In this document: positions 1-10,366 of the stretch, in pieces
Position numbering within the stretch: position 1 is the first letter of the stretch
How the letters are laid out: every line of letters begins with the position of its first letter
Notes under the pieces: model-generated
The model's database searches: none
What the model saw: only the letters and a program-made list of their open reading frames with translations
What the model was told of the DNA's origin: nothing
Program-made: the position numbers and the translations under genes
Source: Styela clava
Taxonomy: Eukaryota > Chordata > Ascidiacea > Stolidobranchia > Styelidae
Reading direction: 5' to 3'
Assembly (NCBI RefSeq): GCF_964204865.1
Contig: NC_135263.1
Coordinates: 13,375,426 to 13,439,425, forward strand
DNA: 64,000 nucleotides

Positions 1-1870
1 TATTTATAATTTCTACATATAACATTTCGAGTTGTGTGACTATTTTAATCCACATAGATCGTTTTCTTAGTATCGTTTTCATCTTAAATTTATTGCAGTG
101 TCCTACTGCTTGAAGCTGGAGACACGGATTTTGGTAACCATTTGGTCAAATACCCAAATAGTTTTAACAAGTTACAGCGAACATCAGTAAACTGGAATTA
201 TGACATTGTTGATCAAAAACATTCATTTTTTCAGATGGAAAAGGTAACGTCATAGAATACTTTGAAGTAGAAAGTCATAATTTAGAATGACCCCTGGAAT
301 GATACAGATTTGGCTGTTTTAAATCGTAATATTGAACACGACATATTTGTACCTGGCTCTTCAATAAAATCTCAAGTAGGAGTGGTTAGTCTCAACAATG
401 ACAGTTATCAAAAATATGTTTCCAATCCTATAAATATTAATTAATCAGATATTTGATAATCTAATGGTCCACCGGGCCTCCCTTCCCAGTGCAAATGTTT
501 GTTCACTCTTTTCTCGTAATTTTTTTCACTTGCGTTATTTTACTGATTGGATAAAATAATGTTGATTTTAATATATATTAAAATATTGTTTATAACAAAA
601 ATACATCCAAATCAATTTCGCTTAATCAGCCATCAAAGTACCCTCGAGGTAAAATTTTGGGAGGAACGTCATCGATTAACGGAATGGTGTACTTGAGAGG
701 AAGTCCACATGACTATGATTCCTGGCAAGATCACGGAGCAAAGGGATGGAGTTGGAGGGATGTCGAAGTATTTTTCAAAAAAGTTGAAAATGCCGTTGGT
801 GACGAAATATCAGACCGTTTAGGCCGCGGAGGAATGCTTAATGTTAGCCGTGGTTATCGAAGTCAAATGTATGACAAGTGGATAAAAGCAGGAAAAGAAA
901 TTGGTAAGATTTTTTGTCGTGTGCAATAGCATTGATAGCGGACTATAAAAATCCTAAACTTGCAAAAGGTACATAGCAACAAGCATAAAGTAAAAGAAAC
1001 ATAAATATATACAATTCAACTGAGTAACCACGAAAATAGACAAATATAAACTATTACATTTTAAGGCATCAAAGAAGTAGACTACTTTGAAGAAGTAGAA
1101 GGAATATCCAGATTGGTGTGTACCTATTCTGAAGGAATAAGACAGTCATCTTCCGATGCGTTTTTACGTCCTGTGTATGAGGAAAGGTATTTTCAATTAT
1201 CTATATATATACAATATTTCGAAACTTCGGTCATGTTCAACTAATCATATTGGCGAATGGCAAAGCTGTAAACTAAGAGAGACGTTCCATTAGTATACTA
1301 CATCCAAAATCCCAGTTAAAATAAATTAGTCTTTGACTGCTTTGACACACTAGTTGAAATAGTTTTAAATCCAGAACTTCAAAAAACTGACTTTAATTTG
1401 GTGATGTTAAAACTAATAATTATTCAGTTATGAATCAATTGCTCAAGCTGAAAGTAGTATTTCCATTTTTCTACAGAAAAGATCGTCTTCACATCGTGAC
1501 AAATGCACGCGTCGGTAAAGTGCTTTTTGTTACTGATGAAAATGGCAAACTATCGGCTGACGGTGTAACCTACATTAAAAATGGGAAAGAGAAAATTGTA
1601 AAAGCACGAAAGGAAGTTATTCTATCCGCGGGAGTGATAGAAACTCCACATATTTTGATGTTATCTGGGATCGGCCCGAAGAACCACTTGGAGAATATGA
1701 TGGTTAGTTGGGACTTTTCTATTTTACCTCCTATCTTATCTGTTTGCGACGCATAACCCAGTTCGTCTTACTATTAATAATGGTTATATCCACTTCATTG
1801 CAAAGATTTATATAGGAACATAATATGCAAACATAAATGTCGGTTAAGTTAAAGTTTTCCACGATTAACA

Positions 1871-2093
1871 CGGTTCCATTACATTTGAACCCACGTACAT
1901 TTGAGCCCGTAATTTGAACCCACGACAATTGCACCTGCATACTATTGCACCTATGTAAAATTTTTTTTACGGATATTCGAACTCATACTAACCTTAATCC
2001 ATGTATTTTAGCTCCCGCATATAGATTGAATCCGCGGATATACGGGTGCGAATGTGTGGATTCAAATGTACGTGGGTTCAAATGTACGGTCAT
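1871..2093. mobile_element. MITE copy 1 (9-bp target duplication) in intron of GMC copy A
   Basis: A 223-bp element with inverted ends built on TACATTTGAACCCACGTA, flanked by the 9-bp direct repeat CGATTAACA (1862-1870 and 2094-2102). The same element, in inverted orientation, is at 8114-8316. It has no coding capacity. A 9-bp duplication with ends starting GG fits Merlin or Mutator-like non-autonomous elements; which of these is not decided. Confidence 0.75.
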
Positions 2094-2837
2094 CGATTAA
2101 CAATACCCACCAAAGGCCACCATTACAAGATCTATTTTGTTTACATTATCATCGTACTTAAGCTTAATATACGTTTTAGATCAAGGTTGTAGTGGATGCT
2201 CCTGGTGTTGGATCTAACATGGAAGACCACTTCAATAACCCATTATATTTCAAACTGAACAGTCCACGGTATTATGGGCAGGTAAAATTTAGTTAACAAT
2301 TTTTATACAGGGCTACAAAATGTAAAATTGAGGATAATTAACCCAATAGATATTTTCCAGACAAAGAATTCGATGAAAGAATATATTTTAAATGGAACTG
2401 GAGCTTTATCCACAATAGTTGGAATAGATGGAGTTCTTCATCACAGAACAAAATACTTCGGAACTGACGTTAGCTTGAGTACAAAGTATGTGAAATATAT
2501 TGAATTTGTTTTTTCGATCCATTATGTTCCTCTTATATTAATTGTTACTTGTTTTATCTATGTGCTCTAAAATTAATTCAATACAACAAGGCATCGCTGA
2601 AATCGAATGCAGAGACAAGTACGTGTCTGCTTGTACAATAATATTTTTGTTTTAGAGATATGGGACTTAAAACAGAACTAAATTTTTTACACTCAACTGG
2701 AGTCGTAAAATCTCCTCTTCAATCTATCCTTTCCCGCAAACTAAAGCTTCTTTAATCATATACCCAAATTTTAAATATTGAATGAAATTATATAAAATCA
2801 ATATACTAAGAGGAATAGTAACCGATATCGATTCTGC

Positions 2838-2957
2838 AGCGCCCCGGAAGTAATCGTACCAAGATGACACACAGCCTGAACAACTCTAACCTGGTAGCTG
2901 GTACACAAACTGTGTTCAGGTTGTGCGCTATCTTGGTACGAATATTTCGCGAGCACC
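2838..2957. repeat. Fold-back repeat fragment (CGTACCAAGATG family)
   Basis: A short near-palindrome in the intron after exon 2361-2485 of copy A. The left arm contains CGTACCAAGATG and CAGCCTGAAC; the right arm contains GTTCAGGTTGTGCG and CATCTTGGTACG-like sequence in reverse order. The same arm sequence recurs at 47585-47835 and 63784-63834, so this is a dispersed fold-back family. Confidence 0.6.
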
Positions 2958-3491
2958 AATTCTGCGATACTAAATAAAGACTTAAAGATTCCGGTGCCGA
3001 CCCGCAATCTCACTCATGGTACAAAAAATCGGGTAATAAATAGTGGGTCCATACGTATGGAAGTTGCTTGCTTACATCTTGTTTCGAGTGGATACGTGCA
3101 AACGCCCAAAAAAGAAATAAACTTGAGTAAATATGTCTTATCCAAGAAAGTTATACCATATTTAGAACACACACCTCTTTCAGAACCGAACTGGTTAAGA
3201 TGTTCAGAGTGAAGCTAGAGTTGTACTGCGGTGTATGTGAACATATATTATATTTGCTTCAGAATGTTTATTGGCGTTTATATAGTTTTGTAAAATATTG
3301 TAAACTGAGAATATGAATAAATTCGATGTAAAATGCGACTCTGATATTTATGTAGAATAATTGGGATTACAATAAGAATAATAACAATGTCACAATTTCT
3401 TACAGGAAACGACCATTTCCGATGATTGAAGCATTGTTTGTTCCATCTCCATATCCTATTGTTTTCTCTACTCACGAGAAGGTGGGTTTTA

Positions 3492-3600
3492 GTATGGTAC
3501 TCCTGTAGTGTGTCTACCAGGTTAGGGTTAGGCCATAGTTTTCCGATAGTCCGATTTTCCTTATTTTAGTTCTATTACGAGTTCAAGGACTGTCTGTGTT
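3492..3600. repeat. Fragment of the fold-back family seen in full at 47585-47835
   Basis: Contains ACCAGGTTAGGGTTAGGCCA followed by sequence matching, in reverse complement, the interior of the element at 47585-47835 (CTTATTTTAGTTCTA, ACGAGTTC). It lies in the intron after exon 3406-3481 of copy A. The telomere-like TTAGGGTTAGG is part of this repeat. Confidence 0.55.
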
Positions 3601-4059
3601 ACTCAACTGAAAACCAGTTTATATTAGAGTCTTAGACTAAAATATTGATTAAAGTTTAGAGAAGATCGTAACGGAATGCTGGACTCCTCGTCGGAAAAGC
3701 TGTTCCTACAAAGTTCAAACCCACGAATCAAAAACTATTAATAGGTTGGCTAGTCTATTAATATATACAGGGATTGTATATGGGACGAGAAGACGTGCAT
3801 CGCTATGTAATTAAGCTGTCTTCTTGGCATTTTTATTCTAGGTGTAGATATGAAAAAGACTGTAGTCTGTATAAATGATTTTATGTGTTCAATTAGAACG
3901 TATAAATCAAATCGATAATTTGTATATTAGTATTAGATCAGTCTTATATATAATCTTATGGTCCTTCGTGACTATATCTGTCAATTGCGATGAAATCCGC
4001 GATCCTAATGTATAATGAATAGTGTTTGAATTATTTATGATTTCTTGCATGACGAAATT

Positions 4060-4380
4060 AAGTTATGGATGTTTCCCCAATCTTTGATCCCCGTAAAATG
4101 CTTCCCATACTTTATCATAGCAAATATTTCTGTGCTTATATTAAGAGTGGTTTCCCGAATTGGCGCCTATGATGTTTCAAACCATCATTTTGATTCAGAA
4201 TATTCAATAACCTGTCATTTAAAAGTACAGGTAGAAAAGTTTATCCTAGTCTATCACGGCTATTTTTAGACAAATTTTTGATTACTGTAATTAAAATAAA
4301 ACTTCCACCTTTTTCCAATATGCTGACTAGCCAATGTTACGAAAGTAAACAAGGAAGTAGATGCTTAGGGAAATATCTAT
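4060..4380. repeat. Dispersed repeat shared with 52924-53250 and 23060-23150
   Basis: The left end reads TATGGATGTTTCCCC; the right end, read on the minus strand, runs through TTTCCCTAAGCATCTACTTC and an ACATTGGCTAGTCAG block. Both segments match the intron of the cysteine-rich gene at 52924-52985. A central block (CTATCACGGCTATTTTTAGA) matches 23060-23150 and, inverted, about 53190-53235. Class unknown; no coding capacity seen. Confidence 0.5.
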
Positions 4381-5388
4381 TGTCTAGCCAGATTCTAGCT
4401 ACCGTTTTGTTTATATTTTCCATCTATAACCTATAGCCTGCGTTTCACTCTGGTGCTGTATTATATCTTCAACATCCAAAGTCAAAAGGAACGATAAGTT
4501 TGAATTCAACGAACCCATTCGACCAACCGATTATTGATCCTAATTATTTATCAAATCACGATGATGTAAAGATTCTTATTGAAGGTACGTTAGAAGAAAT
4601 TCTGTGCTAAAACATATAAGAATTTAAAATAAGGTATGCATATATGCTCATTGATTATATACAGTTGAAATGCTTTAAATACCGGGGTTCATTTGTGGGC
4701 TGCAGTTGCGGAAATTTTTTCATCCTGGTTATAGTGTAAAAGTTTAATAGAATTGCGATTGTATACAATACATGGTGTAATGTTTATGATTTAATTTAAA
4801 GGCTCATCCTTATTGTGTATTGGTTAAAAGAATATATTCATTCTCACAAAGCAGTCAACTCCATTATTACACTTTTAATGTTCTTTCGGACCATTGCAAC
4901 AACTTCGGTCGATGCTATGTGGTCTATCTACAAATTTGTATTTGGAACTTTTTTGAATCTTGTCTTATTTTATAGTGGTAACTCCATAATTTATTACTCA
5001 GGCTTCAGGCAATTAGAAAAGTTTGAAATGACAGAGACAATGAAGGAAACTGGTTTTACAATGGTCGTGCCTGATGTTTGCAATGGACAAGTGAACAAAA
5101 ATCCTCCCAGGTAAAATCACTAGCTCACGATTATTAATATTTTCGATAACGCCACAAGGATAATACTCCGTGTAACAGAGGAGTTTCAACACATGTGCCG
5201 AACTTGCATTAAACGCACGCTGTTATTTAATAACCTGGTTTGTGGTGAATCATGCCAACATCACAATAATTCGTTCAAGATCGATACCTTGTCCGTATAC
5301 ATATGCTACCTTGGTTCGTCGGGAATGTCCATGGGTGGTGCATAGAACCTTTTATTCGTGATGCGTGGTTATTTTACGATTATTCATT

Positions 5389-5414
5389 TATATATATATA
5401 TATATATTATATTA
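5389..5414. repeat. (TA)n microsatellite
   Basis: Uninterrupted TA repeat in the intron between exons 4976-5110 and 5638-5754 of copy A. Confidence 0.85.
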
Positions 5415-5835
5415 CGTATATCTTCAAAGCATCTGCATTGTGGCCAGTCCATATGCCGAGTTGTTATTTCCCCAAAAATATTGTCGTATTCAAAAATAGC
5501 GCAGCCGTGCGGATTTTCTTGTGGACCGCGTGCTAATAGTGCGATGCGGTATAGTCATACACTGGATGAGCAAATTTATCCTACATGTATTTATTCATTG
5601 AGCTTTTGTTTAATTCAAATTTTATCATTTTTCGAAGGTCCGATGAGTTTTACGAATGCTACGCGAGATCTTTTAGTCGCGGAACACATGCATGTTGCAC
5701 TGCAAAAATGGGAGATAAGGACGACAAAATGGCTGTTGTTGACGAAAGACTCAGGTATTAACTGCATGAATATGATGTTTCTGTATAAAGCAATATGTTC
5801 GATTGATGAGAAATAATAGTTTTAGATCTCAGTCG

Positions 5836-6010
5836 ACGATTAACAAATGTTCAACAATGTTTTTCTTTCGGCCCCGTAATTTGGTGTTATTTGGAGTGCC
5901 GCATAAGCGCATTCGGCAGTTTTAACGCCGCCGAAAACAACGATTAACAAACAAACGTTTTATTTTTTTTCGGTCTCGTAATTTGGTGTTATTTGGAGTG
6001 CCGCATAAAC
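5836..6010. repeat. Two-unit direct repeat in last intron of copy A
   Basis: Units at about 5836-5906 and 5941-6006 both run from CGATTAACAAA, through CGTAATTTGGTGTTATTTGG, to AGTGCCGCATAA. A short CG-rich linker separates them. They are absent from the matching introns of copies B and C, so the duplication is specific to copy A. Confidence 0.7.
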
Positions 6011-6382
6011 GCCTACTTGGTTGAATACCTTGCTAATCCAAAATATAGTCGCTGTTGTTCCATTCACTACTTTCTCTATTTTTATTTAAAAAAAGAATCG
6101 TAAAACCATGGAAACTCACGGAGCGCGTCTTTCTTGGTTGAGCTGAATATTGTTCGGCGCATAATGATATTGCCAAAGCTTATTGTATAGTAAAACTCTT
6201 TATACTAATACAATAATTTAAAATTTCTTCATGCCATTTGCAGAGTACGTGGAGTTCAGGGACTGAGAATTGCAGATGCTTCAGTGATGCCACACATCAC
6301 GTCGTCAAATACTCAGGCTCCTTGTTATATGATTGGTCAAAGAGCGTCAGACATGATTAAGGAAGACTGGAGTTTAATATGA

Positions 6383-6879
6383 TGAGGAATAAAAATCGTG
6401 GACTATCATGTTGTCGTAAAACCTAATAGTAATAAATTGGCAAATCACGTTTCCAATCATTTCACTTACATAATGATGATTGTTTGGAATTAGTTTTGAA
6501 ATATGACAAAAGTTCGCTTAGTGCAAGATGCAAACTACTCTCCACGGTAGATTATCAAATGGATATTTTTGAACATTGGTTTTGGTGTGTATCAAATATG
6601 TGTATTATGGCTATACCTGAGCACTAACCTTTGATTCGTGTCTATTGATGTTGTGTTATACGAATGACAATATCTATTGGTGTTTCCATCTGGAATGTCT
6701 TCTGTTTGGAATGTGAATAAAATCTGGTATCTGGTCCTCGGGAAATATTTGAATTTGTGCATTTCAGACTTGTAAACCCTGGGCTGTTTAACTAACTTCT
6801 ATCACGAGGATGTCAAACTTACCAAATTTTAGATCATTTGATTGGGGAGATTTATCAGATGCTGGCCCGCGGTAAAAGA
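6383..6879. other. 3' flank of copy A, nearly identical to copy B flank
   Basis: The region after the stop contains AATAAA at 6388-6393 and an AATAAA-like site near 6432. Its first 70 or so bases are nearly identical to 17317-17390 after copy B. No gene is seen. Confidence 0.5.
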
Positions 6880-9530
6880 AATGGTTATTTCGTTTTGATG
6901 TTAATGTTAGCAATGAACCACAAAAATACTGAAGATGACAGAGAAAGGAAAAAAATTTGTTTCTGCACTATATAGAAGTTGAGTGCTATAATATATATGA
7001 AACATCAAAAAAAGAATCTGAAAAAAATCTCTGACACAAATTACAAACTGACAGCATATTTCGTTCTCAAGTCAAACAGTGAATATGAAATATATATATG
7101 TTTTCCGAAACGAAAGTTTAGATCAATTTTGTACGAGTTTGAAAAAGATGTCGTTGGACCATGAATTTGAAAAAAATCGTGATTCTAAAATGACTGCAGA
7201 TTTTAAAAAGTTGTCTGTCTTCGGAACTGAGAAAGAAAGTCAATAAATCTCTAAATATTGCTTGAAACTGGAAAAGTAATAGAGTTGGCTAAAGATGAAC
7301 TGTGTGCAATGGAAAGTGGGTCAAGTATCCACGGGATATGTGGAGTTCGTTTCTTCAAGAGAAATGGGGAAAAGACCATTTAAACGAACAGTTCAAATCG
7401 TTCAAGAGATGTCACAAAACGGCATCAAAGTTGTGAAGGTAAAACCTTTCATACAATAGAATAATCATGTTTCAGTTGTGGTGGAAAGTGTTCACACGCG
7501 GAAAAGTATCTTGCATATAGCCACAGATGTTATAACTGTTCCAAGTATGGTCTTTCTGCTTGATTCTGTCGTGAAGCAATTACAAAGTTCAACAAGCCCG
7601 AAAAGTCGAAAAGTGTGCATAATGAGCCTAAACATGATTGCAGAGATCATGAACTGAGTGAAGGTGAATTATTCTCTCAGTGAATGGTCCAATGTGTAAT
7701 TGTTCCTATAACACTAATCTTGCTGAGGAACAATTGAAAATGAACTGCCTATAGATTGTGGTGTTAATGTACTTGATTGCAAAACACTTCAAAATTTAAA
7801 ATTAAATTCTAGCCGAGAATGCAGACTGAAAACTGCAAATATCAAGCTTTATGCTTATGGTAGTAGAAAACACCTGTCCGCGAAAGAAAAATTTTCACGC
7901 AGTTGTAACTTCCAACTGTGGTAAATGTTTCAACACTATGGTCTATGTTGTTTGACATGCAAGTGGTTGTTTGATTTCATTCAAGACTGCTTGCTGGTGA
8001 TCTCGGTATTTTGAGAATTGTTAACTCTGTGTCAAATAATTAAGTAAATCTTACTAGAATATTTTAAAGGATTATGAATCAATTTTTTAATGGTTGAAAA
8101 AAAAGTCCAATACGGTGACCGTACATTTGAACCCATGTACATTTGAACCCATGCGTATTTCCACGGGTTCAATCTATATGCGGGTGCTAAAACCCATGGG
8201 TTAGGGTTAGTATGGGTTTAACTAGCCGTGAAACAAAAAAAATTCCATAGGTGCAATAGCATACAGGTGCAATTTTCATGGGTTCAAATGTACGTGGGTT
8301 CAAATGTAATGGAACCGTCCAATACTGGTGATTCTGAAAACCCTGTTCATCAAAATCACAGACAAAATCCTTTTAAAATGCGTCAGAGAGACGAAATAAA
8401 AGAGTTATGAAATACCTAAGAGTTATGAAATAACTTCTGGCAAATATTTTTTTGTTTCTGCCTCCATCTAATCTTGAGTTAATTTATTTTATTTCCATGT
8501 TGTATCGCAATCACTCCATTGACTATATCAGGTTTCAGCGGAGCAGTGTCTGATTCGACAGATGGGGGAAGAAACGCCGGCTTAGAGCGGTCGGTTGACA
8601 CGTCGTAAAGATCCTTCTTGAAATCAACCGTGAAAATTTTATTGTAGGCTACTTGAAAATGACCTTGTCCAGTATAGATTGGCTGAAGTGTTTACCTTGT
8701 GGAATCGACACGAATGTAGACGTGTGTTGCATAACTGAGTTCTTTGGGGATGTAAACGTAGTTAGGAGGCTGCTGTCGGGTCGGCAGGCTATTAGGTCTG
8801 TTGAAAAATTTGCTCATCTTGTCAAATATTCGAATTCTTTCAATTGGCGTAGTGGGCCCGATGTCTCGGTAAAATGAAGTTGGCCGCTATTGATCCTTCA
8901 ACGAAATTCCTACCATATATGTAGGTATTAGAGTTTAGGTCGAAGAGGGGGTTAGTTGCGTAACTTCCTACTGAAAGATTCATTTTGAGACAGGTACGGT
9001 AACCAAGGATTTCCTGAAAAACATTCTCACCAATTAGTTGATGTTCCTATTGCAGAGCTGAGCAGCATCTTAGCAGTCTACATCTCAGCAGCTAATAAAT
9101 TGAGGTCATTTAATTTGAAATCTCCACGACATATCAAACGACCGCTTGAAACCAGCCCTTTTAAGTTTTTGTGACTCCGGGAGGCCCCAGCTGTCGAATT
9201 AGACGCGGCTCCACTGGAACCACAGTCGGAATCTGATAAAATCAATGATATAAAGATTGCGATACAACATAAAAATAATATAACTTAGCTCAAGATTAGA
9301 TTGAGACAGAAGTTTGCTTTTTATGGTTGAGATGTGTGTGATCCAGGTGGTGTGAGCAAATTTCGAAATCCCACAGATCAAAACGGGGCCAGCGAGCCAC
9401 GCTGCCAATCAAACGGTGATACGACCGATACTAGCGTCGATGGGAATAATAATGTTCAATACAAATCAAGTGTCGTGCATGTCAGCCGAAATAATCAACC
9501 CAGACACGTGCGTGCATCTTCTATGTAATT
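6880..9530 (+). pseudogene. Degenerate Ty3/Gypsy-type gag-pol relic, spacer A-B
   Basis: Broken reading frames on the + strand resemble successive parts of a Ty3/Gypsy polyprotein. Near 6955-7165 there is gag-like sequence (FLHYIEVECYNIYETSKKES). Near 7470-7590 are two zinc knuckles of CCHC type with damaged positions and an internal stop (CFSCGGKCSH, then CYNCSKYG). Near 7745-7880 is a retropepsin-like stretch (IDCGVNVLDCKTL, KTANIKLYAYGS), and near 7988-8030 LLAGDLGILRIVNSV. At 8330-8410 is a segment like the block before reverse transcriptase (PVHQNHRQNPFKMRQ). Sequence to about 9530 continues as shared spacer with integrase-like scraps. Many stops make it non-functional. A parallel copy in spacer B-C shows the insertion predates the tandem duplication. 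LTRs were not recognised. Confidence 0.65.
8114..8316. mobile_element. MITE copy 2 nested in the Gypsy relic
   Basis: A 203-bp element in opposite orientation to 1871-2093, flanked by 9-bp direct repeats GTCCAATAC (8105-8113 and 8317-8325). Spacer B-C has the unfilled site GTCGAATAT at 18581-18589, with the surrounding sequence continuous. The insertion therefore followed the duplication that separated the two spacers. Confidence 0.8.
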
Positions 9531-10366
9531 TGTGATGTAACAATGTGCTCAAGTCGGTTCATTTGGGTGACAAATGACATTTACATTTCATATGCGCCGC
9601 GTTTGCATTGTTGTCTCCAATTGATTATTATATAATTTATCATATTGGTATTTAGAATCCCCGACTTAAGCTGTACATCCTGTTTTCGCCTGAGCAAATA
9701 TTTATGACAAAATATATTAATGTAGGTACATTTGGTAAACTATATTTCTGGTTGTTCGAGTTTAATATTACCGTTATGTATGGCGGTTTGCATGGTTGCT
9801 AGAAAAATATGAGTGCACCATAACTTGTTTTGTGTTAGTAGAGAAATAAATATATGGTATTTGTGGTTTGCCTTGAGGCAAAAAAGGAAAAATAAGTTTC
9901 AAACGATTTTGTAATATTCTATTTATCTGATACGGCATAATGAAACAGATTACCTTGTAGAAACAGGGATATCCAGACCGGTGATGATTTTGTGGCAGAA
10001 CGGAAATATCGAAATGTTGTATACGCCAATTTAACTTACCCAAGTATATATTATTTTATTTGTTCACTTTGGAACTTGTTCGAAAGGTTAAAATTGAATA
10101 ATTACGCAATATTTTCAACGATGCTTACAAACAGAATATTCCGGGAATGAGTCCAGTCGAACGAAGCTTTCAAATAGTTAAGATGACAGATGTGAAACAG
10201 AAATAGCATGCGCAAGCTTTGCGAGTTATCTTCTTTTATATTTTAAACTTCTGTTTAATTTGATGTTTTTATTCCATTATTTGCACTGCTGTTCATATGG
10301 AACAACTAATTATGTGATATATTATGTTTCGTGTAATATTATTAGACAGAATACATTGTCATAGTG
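9531..10366 (+). promoter_or_regulatory. Upstream region of GMC copy B
   Basis: Non-coding. The last 230 or so bases (from about 10185, CAGAAATAGCATGCGCAAGC) are almost identical to the sequence before copy C (20718-20889) while the region further out is more broken, so the basal promoter was probably duplicated with the gene. An acceptor-like ATTATTAGACAG ends at 10349, leaving 17 nt before the ATG. I see no certain TATA box. Confidence 0.35.

Larger units (their letters stand above)
99..6382 (+). pseudogene. GMC oxidoreductase copy A, 5'-truncated by window edge, frameshifted
   Basis: Third-to-last exons of a GMC-family FAD oxidoreductase, aligned exon by exon to copies B and C: 99-243, 630-903, 1066-1186, 1428-1702, 2180-2281, 2361-2485, 3406-3481, 4437-4584, 4976-5110, 5638-5754, 6244-6382. 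The exons for the FAD loop lie upstream of the window; 1-98 is intron. GMC signature 1 ([12 protein letters not shown]) and the C-terminal catalytic region ([10 protein letters not shown], then MPHITSSNT) are present. Two lesions are visible. Exon 1428-1702 is 5 nt shorter than its counterparts (275 against 280, gap after 1452), giving an in-frame TAA at 1516-1518. Exon 4976-5110 is 2 nt longer (135 against 133) just after the acceptor, giving a TAA at 4987-4989. I found no nearby AG that restores frame. Exon 630-903 also has one extra codon at its start, in frame. Everything else is open, so decay is recent, or the lesions are sequence errors. Confidence 0.7.

Noticed and set aside
5303..5816. 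Overlapping open frames of 77 and 152 codons
   Set aside because: They run through the GMC intron, a TA microsatellite and exon 5638-5754 in the wrong frame; shadows of copy A.
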